DNA from: an uncultured Pseudomonadota bacterium
Lineage (GTDB): Bacteria > Desulfobacterota_B > Binatia > UBA9968
Assembly (NCBI GenBank): GCA_946478635.1
Contig: CAMLCX010000184.1
Coordinates: 1-8,658, forward strand
DNA: 8,658 nucleotides
Direction: 5' to 3'
In this document: positions 5,425-8,658 of the stretch, one piece after another
Position numbering within the stretch: the stretch's first letter is position 1
Layout: each line of letters starts with the position of its first letter
Program-made: the position numbers and the translations under genes
The notes under the pieces: model-generated
The model's input: the letters and a program-made list of their open reading frames with translations, nothing else
What the model was told of the DNA's origin: nothing
Database searches by the model: none

Positions 5425-6266
5425 AGAATTTGTCTGGAGCCACGGTATTGGCGCTGGCGACACTGCTGCATGCGTCACTCGATGCGCAGGAAAAAAAGAC
5501 CGCAGCGGAATTTCTTACCGTCTGGGACGGCATGCTGCCGATTATACTTTCGGCGCCGCACGGCGGGCGCCAGGCGGTTCCGCAGCTGGCGCCGAGGCGC
5601 GGCATCGGCGTGCCGCAGTTTACCGCCGAGCGAGACAATAATACTGCCGAGCTCGCCGAAATGGTGGCGGGCAAGATCCATGAAAGATTAGGGGCAAAAC
5701 CTTTTCTCGTTATTGCCAAGTTCGAGCGCAAGTATATTGACGCCAATCGCTCCGAGGCCGCTGCCTACGAAACCGGCGCGGCCAAAGCCTATTACGACGC
5801 CTATCACCAGGCCATCGAAGCCGCTGCCAATAAAATTAATGACAGCTGGAGCGCCGGGTTGCTGCTCGATATTCACGGACAGGGGGCGGAGACCGATACG
5901 ATTTTCCGCGGTACAGACAACGGCCGAAGCGTCACGGCATTGCAGCGAAGGTTCGGCAGGGAAGCGCTCACCGGGCCGAAGAGTATCCTGGGTCAGCTGG
6001 CCTTGAAGGGTTATAAGATTGAGCCCGGCGGAGCGGCGAACGATCGGGAACGCCGTTACACGGGCGGTTACACCACCAGAACCTATGGTAGTCAGCGGGG
6101 AGCTTCGATCGACGCAATCCAGCTGGAATTCGGCACCAACCTGCGCGCTCGAAGCAACCTTGAGCGCACTGCTGAAGATTTGGCGCGCGCGATCGAAGTA
6201 TTTGCCAAAATGTATCTTCCGCTTGCCGAGATTCGCGGCAAAGAGCCAGCCGCCAATCACCCTTGA
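5421..6266 (+). CDS. Exported N-formylglutamate amidohydrolase-like protein (FGase fold)
   Basis: The protein has 281 residues. A signal peptide (hydrophobic 7-20, probable cleavage at LDA-Q, 22/23) places it outside the cytoplasm, unlike HutG-type enzymes of histidine breakdown. The FGase pattern is recognisable: SAPHGG with His47, RDNNTAELAE (71-80), AKFERKYIDANR (99-110), LLDIHGQG with Asp150 and His152, TIFRGTDNG (160-168) and IQLEFGTNLR with Glu236. In this metallo-fold related to zinc carboxypeptidases, the HG, DIHG and E positions are plausible metal or catalytic residues. A secreted zinc amidase or peptidase is the best guess; the substrate is unknown and histidine utilisation is not supported by the neighbours. 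Its ATG overlaps the preceding stop (ATGA) and no strong Shine-Dalgarno is seen. The next gene begins 5 nt after its stop, so it may lead the lipid operon. Confidence 0.82.
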   Translation: MKNLSGATVLALATLLHASLDAQEKKTAAEFLTVWDGMLPIILSAPHGGRQAVPQLAPRRGIGVPQFTAERDNNTAELAEMVAGKIHERLGAKPFLVIAKFERKYIDANRSEAAAYETGAAKAYYDAYHQAIEAAANKINDSWSAGLLLDIHGQGAETDTIFRGTDNGRSVTALQRRFGREALTGPKSILGQLALKGYKIEPGGAANDRERRYTGGYTTRTYGSQRGASIDAIQLEFGTNLRARSNLERTAEDLARAIEVFAKMYLPLAEIRGKEPAANHP

Positions 6267-6271
6267 ATTAG

Positions 6272-6877
6272 ATGCCGTCCATTTACGATCTCAAGCCGCG
6301 TTTTCAATCTCTGCTGAGACCGTTGGTGCGGTGGCTCGCCGTGCGCGGCGTAACGGCAAATGTCGTGACACTCGCGGCGGTCACTTTGTCATTTATCGTC
6401 GGCGCGGCGATCGCGGCGTTCCCCCAAGACAAATGGCCGCTATTGCTGATGCCGCTCGCGTTATTTCTGCGCATGGCGCTTAACGCCGTCGATGGCATGC
6501 TCGCCCGCGAGCACGCCATGAAGAGTTCTCTTGGCGCCGTTCTCAACGAGCTTGGCGACGTCTTGTCGGATACGGCGCTCTATCTGCCGTTCGCGCTGGT
6601 CCCGGGGATAAGTTCCCACTGGGTCGCGATCGTCGTGGTTCTGGCGATCGTGAGCGAAATGACCGGTGTCGTCGCGGTCCAGATCGGCGCCCAACGGCGC
6701 TACGACGGGCCCATGGGGAAGAGCGATCGGGCATTTGTTTTCGGTTCGCTCGGATTGCTTCTGGGACTGGGCATCGATCCGGTCCGCTGGTTGGATGGCA
6801 TGATGATCGCGACCGCCGCGTTGTTGATGGCTACAATCTTCAACCGGGCGCGGCGGGCATTGGCCGAGGTGGCTTGA
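6272..6877 (+). CDS. CDP-alcohol phosphatidyltransferase family membrane protein
   Basis: A 201-residue integral membrane enzyme with about five or six hydrophobic segments. The family transfers a phosphatidyl group from CDP-diacylglycerol to an alcohol and releases CMP. The signature reads N71-x2-D74-G75-x2-A78-R79-x8-G88-x3-N92-x3-D96, so the first and third metal-ligand aspartates of the usual Dx2DGx2ARx8Gx3Dx3D motif are asparagines; another Asp, D100, follows one turn later. From memory, a branch with LNAxDGMLARE and LNELGDV shares these residues, so this is probably a subfamily trait rather than decay. QRRYDGPMGKSDRAF (141-155) is another strong block. The enzyme sits between an FGase-like gene (5 nt gap) and cdsA-like gene (1-nt overlap, TGATG). 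The alcohol acceptor is unknown; PgsA, PssA or inositol-type activity cannot be assigned. Confidence 0.88.
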   Translation: MPSIYDLKPRFQSLLRPLVRWLAVRGVTANVVTLAAVTLSFIVGAAIAAFPQDKWPLLLMPLALFLRMALNAVDGMLAREHAMKSSLGAVLNELGDVLSDTALYLPFALVPGISSHWVAIVVVLAIVSEMTGVVAVQIGAQRRYDGPMGKSDRAFVFGSLGLLLGLGIDPVRWLDGMMIATAALLMATIFNRARRALAEVA

Positions 6878-7815
6878 TGCAGTTCGATGCCCGTTCTAAT
6901 GTTTTGTTCGCGCTCGCCGGGCTTTACCTTATTCTCATCACCGCGTCGGCTTGGGTTGTCATCCTTCGTTGGCGCGCCCCCGAAAAAGATCGAACCGAGC
7001 TGGTTCAGCGTATTCGCTCCTGGTGGATCATCGTCACCGTGTTTACCGCGGCGATGGTGATGAACCGCACGGTATCGATAATCTTTTTTGCCTTTGTCAG
7101 CTTCCTCGCGCTGAAAGAATACCTTTCGATTGTTCCGACCCGGCGCGCCGATCGGCGGGTGCTGTTCTGGGCCTATCTCGCCATTCCGGTTCAATACTAC
7201 TGGGTCGCGCGAGCCTGGTACGGCATGTTCATCATTTTCATTCCGGTGTACGTCTTTCTACTGCTGCCGATGCGCATGGTGATCATCGGCGAGACCAAAG
7301 AGTTCCTGCGCGCCGCGGGCACGCTGCATTGGGGCATTATGACGCTTGTCTTCGCTGTCAGCCACATCGCCTATTTGCTGGTGTTGCCCGATTCAAACAA
7401 CTCTGTCGCCGGCGGGGCGGGGCTGGTTTTATTCCTGGTGTTTTTGACCCAATTCAACGACGTCGCGCAGTACATCTGGGGAAAAATGCTGGGCAGCCAC
7501 AAGATCATTCCAAGAGTCAGTCCGAACAAAACCTGGGAAGGTTTTCTCGGCGGCGTGGCGACGACAACGGTTCTGTCAATGGCTTTATCGACCTGGTTGA
7601 CGCCCATGGATTTTCCGTCCGCGGCGGTGGCGGGATTGCTGATCAGCATCGCGGGATTTATCGGCGATGTGACGATCTCGGCCTTGAAGCGTGATCTCGG
7701 CCTCAAAGACAGCGGGGCTATGTTGCCGGGACACGGCGGTATTCTCGACCGCATCGACAGCTTGACCTATACCGCGCCGTTGTTCTTTCACTTTATCTAT
7801 TACCTTTACTACTGA
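6877..7815 (+). CDS. cdsA: Phosphatidate cytidylyltransferase (CdsA-like)
   Basis: The enzyme makes CDP-diacylglycerol from CTP and phosphatidic acid in the inner membrane. From the ATG at 6877, which shares its A with the upstream TGA, the protein has 312 residues; a TTG one codon earlier is less likely. About eight hydrophobic segments are spread along the chain. The diagnostic CdsA signature is complete at 268-294: SALKRDLGLKDSG, then PGHGG and LDRID. The PNKTWEGFLGG block (216-226) is also present. A polar Arg-rich loop lies near 87-95. It directly follows the CDP-alcohol transferase, which consumes its product, and precedes an acyltransferase that makes its substrate. Whether it is the cell's main CdsA or a second copy devoted to this operon cannot be told; this branch with its longer N-terminal region often sits in such operons (from memory). 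Confidence 0.93.
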   Translation: MQFDARSNVLFALAGLYLILITASAWVVILRWRAPEKDRTELVQRIRSWWIIVTVFTAAMVMNRTVSIIFFAFVSFLALKEYLSIVPTRRADRRVLFWAYLAIPVQYYWVARAWYGMFIIFIPVYVFLLLPMRMVIIGETKEFLRAAGTLHWGIMTLVFAVSHIAYLLVLPDSNNSVAGGAGLVLFLVFLTQFNDVAQYIWGKMLGSHKIIPRVSPNKTWEGFLGGVATTTVLSMALSTWLTPMDFPSAAVAGLLISIAGFIGDVTISALKRDLGLKDSGAMLPGHGGILDRIDSLTYTAPLFFHFIYYLYY

Positions 7816-7816
7816 G

Positions 7817-8458
7817 ATGACGTCGCTCCTGCGATTTTTGTTTTACGCCGTGTTCATCCGATCGATTGTCCTGATCGTTCTCGGGCTCAACGTGCGCCAT
7901 CGGGAACGTTTGCCGCGCAGCGGCCCGGCGATCATCGTCGCCAATCACAACAGCCATCTGGATACTATGGTTTTGATGAGCCTGTTTCCGCTGAAGCTCT
8001 TGCCGAAGCTTCAACCAGTGGCCGCCATGGATTATTTTCTCACGTCGCGTCTGTTTTCGTGGTTCACTTTGAAAATAGTCGGCATCCTGCCGATCAAACG
8101 CACGGTGGCGCGCGGTGACGAGAATCCGCTGGCGCCGTGCATCAAGGCGCTTGGCGACGGCCAGATTCTGCTCGTGTTCCCCGAAGGGAGCCGGGGCGAG
8201 CCGGAACAGTTGCAGAGTTTCAAAGGCGGCATCGCGCGCCTGGCCGAGGGCAACCCGGCGACCCCAGTCGTCCCGGTATTTCTTCATGGTCTGGGGAAAG
8301 CGTTGCCCAAAGGCGAGGCGCTCCTGGTGCCCTTTTTCTGCGACATCTTCATCGGCGCCCCGCTCGCCTGGACGGGCGACCGGCGCAGTTATATGCGCCT
8401 GCTCGATGAAGAGATGAAAAAGCTCGCGGCAGAGGGGAATTTCCCGCCATGGGAGTGA
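7817..8458 (+). CDS. plsC: 1-acyl-sn-glycerol-3-phosphate acyltransferase (PlsC-like)
   Basis: The family acylates lysophosphatidic acid to phosphatidic acid at the inner membrane. The 213-residue protein has one N-terminal hydrophobic segment (about 4-24) and all four LPLAT blocks: NHNSHLD with catalytic His44 and Asp49, GILPIKR (89-95), FPEGSRGE (121-128) and TPVVPVFLHG (149-158). The start codon lies 1 nt after the cdsA stop, with no independent ribosome site, so translation is probably coupled. It would supply phosphatidic acid for the CdsA-like enzyme just upstream. Alternative acyl acceptors (other lysophospholipids, ornithine-type lipids) are possible because the motif set is shared. 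No clear terminator follows, but the 118-nt gap before the next start suggests the compact unit ends here. Confidence 0.92.
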   Translation: MTSLLRFLFYAVFIRSIVLIVLGLNVRHRERLPRSGPAIIVANHNSHLDTMVLMSLFPLKLLPKLQPVAAMDYFLTSRLFSWFTLKIVGILPIKRTVARGDENPLAPCIKALGDGQILLVFPEGSRGEPEQLQSFKGGIARLAEGNPATPVVPVFLHGLGKALPKGEALLVPFFCDIFIGAPLAWTGDRRSYMRLLDEEMKKLAAEGNFPPWE

Positions 8459-8563
8459 TATAAGATCAACCCTTAGGATACGGGCGAGATACAATGGTGG
8501 AATAGAAGAGGCATGAAGAAGCCGGGAGCGAAGCGACGCGGGTATTCGGCCGAGAAACAAATG

Positions 8564-8570
8564 AGAGGTG
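8564..8570 (+). promoter_or_regulatory. Ribosome binding site for the right-edge gene
   Basis: AGAGGTG lies 6 nt before the ATG at 8577. It supports that start over an ATG at 8513 in another frame that opens only a 28-codon reading frame. Confidence 0.55.
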
Positions 8571-8576
8571 AATTGC

Positions 8577-8658
8577 ATGGCTCAGGATGCATCGTTTGAT
8601 TCGGCAAAGGCCGGCGCCTTTGCCGAGCGTTTGGTAGGTACCCTTAACCAGGGCGCGC
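8577..8658 (+). CDS. Probable class I SAM-dependent methyltransferase, N-terminus only
   Basis: Only 27 codons are in the window: MAQDASFDSAKAGAFAERLV followed by GTLNQGA. The FAERLVGTLNQGA stretch resembles the N-terminal helix of a class I methyltransferase family whose members start with a 'FAERhhGhLNxGAhAL' pattern. The SAM-binding motif would lie beyond the edge, so this is recognition from memory. A good ribosome site supports translation. It follows the lipid genes in the same direction after 118 nt, and could be a separate unit. Confidence 0.5.
   Translation, partial: MAQDASFDSAKAGAFAERLVGTLNQGA

Noticed and set aside
5365..5470. A frameshift continuing the MpaB oxygenase in another frame
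   Set aside because: One alternative frame stops at once and the other continues without any recognisable oxygenase block, so truncation fits better than a simple frameshift.
7793..8578. 261-codon open frame antisense to plsC
   Set aside because: The opposite strand encodes all four acyltransferase motifs; the antisense product is a His/Arg/Gln-rich low-information sequence with no family pattern.
8513..8599. 28-codon open frame starting at ATG 8513
   Set aside because: It overlaps the better-supported methyltransferase start in another frame and shows no conserved pattern; AGAAGAGG upstream is too close to be persuasive.
1..8658. tRNA or rRNA genes, CRISPR arrays, transposase or phage genes, toxin-antitoxin pairs
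   Set aside because: None was visible: no regularly spaced direct repeats, no tRNA-like arm sets, and nearly all coding space is explained by the listed genes.

Overview
This is a GC-rich bacterial window with eleven genes or gene parts. The taxon cannot be fixed from the sequence. An orphan NMT1/TauA-type binding protein next to catabolic enzymes, an MpaB oxygenase remnant, and intergenic repeats of the 'CACCACGAAGGACACGAAG' and 'TCCTTCGAC...CAGGACGAACGG' kinds recall soil or groundwater lineages long filed under Deltaproteobacteria (for example Binatota-like genomes). That placement is an inference from memory, not a result.

Left third (1-4126): an amidase-signature enzyme, cut at the left edge, runs rightward and converges on a leftward set. 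The leftward set is an SDR dehydrogenase (3356-4126), an alpha/beta hydrolase (2146-2967) and a secreted ABC-type substrate-binding protein (1126-2136). Hydrolase and binding protein are 9 nt apart and form a clear pair. The SDR has its own good promoter and is separated from the hydrolase by 388 bp of repeat DNA. No permease or ATPase for the binding protein is in view. Together these look like accessory uptake and catabolism of small amides, esters or alcohols, but no substrate can be named.

The 2968-3355 gap holds two nested repeats. An inverted repeat of the CACCACGAAG type has had its right arm split by about 208 bp carrying a REP-like doublet. Removing that DNA restores a perfect 22-nt arm.

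Middle (4127-5424): a divergent promoter region, a secreted TPR protein, a second dispersed-repeat fragment, and the first ~95 residues of an MpaB-type oxygenase that then breaks off beside an 8-bp inverted repeat.

Right half (5421-8458): four tightly packed rightward genes, namely an exported N-formylglutamate amidohydrolase-like protein, a CDP-alcohol phosphatidyltransferase, a CdsA-type phosphatidate cytidylyltransferase and a PlsC-type acyltransferase. The last three form a compact phospholipid module: PlsC makes phosphatidic acid, CdsA activates it to CDP-diacylglycerol, and the CDP-alcohol transferase exchanges CMP for an alcohol head group. That transferase has Asn at two of the four usual metal-binding Asp positions. 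The window ends in the first 27 codons of a probable SAM-dependent methyltransferase. I see no RNA genes, CRISPR arrays, transposase genes or phage genes.
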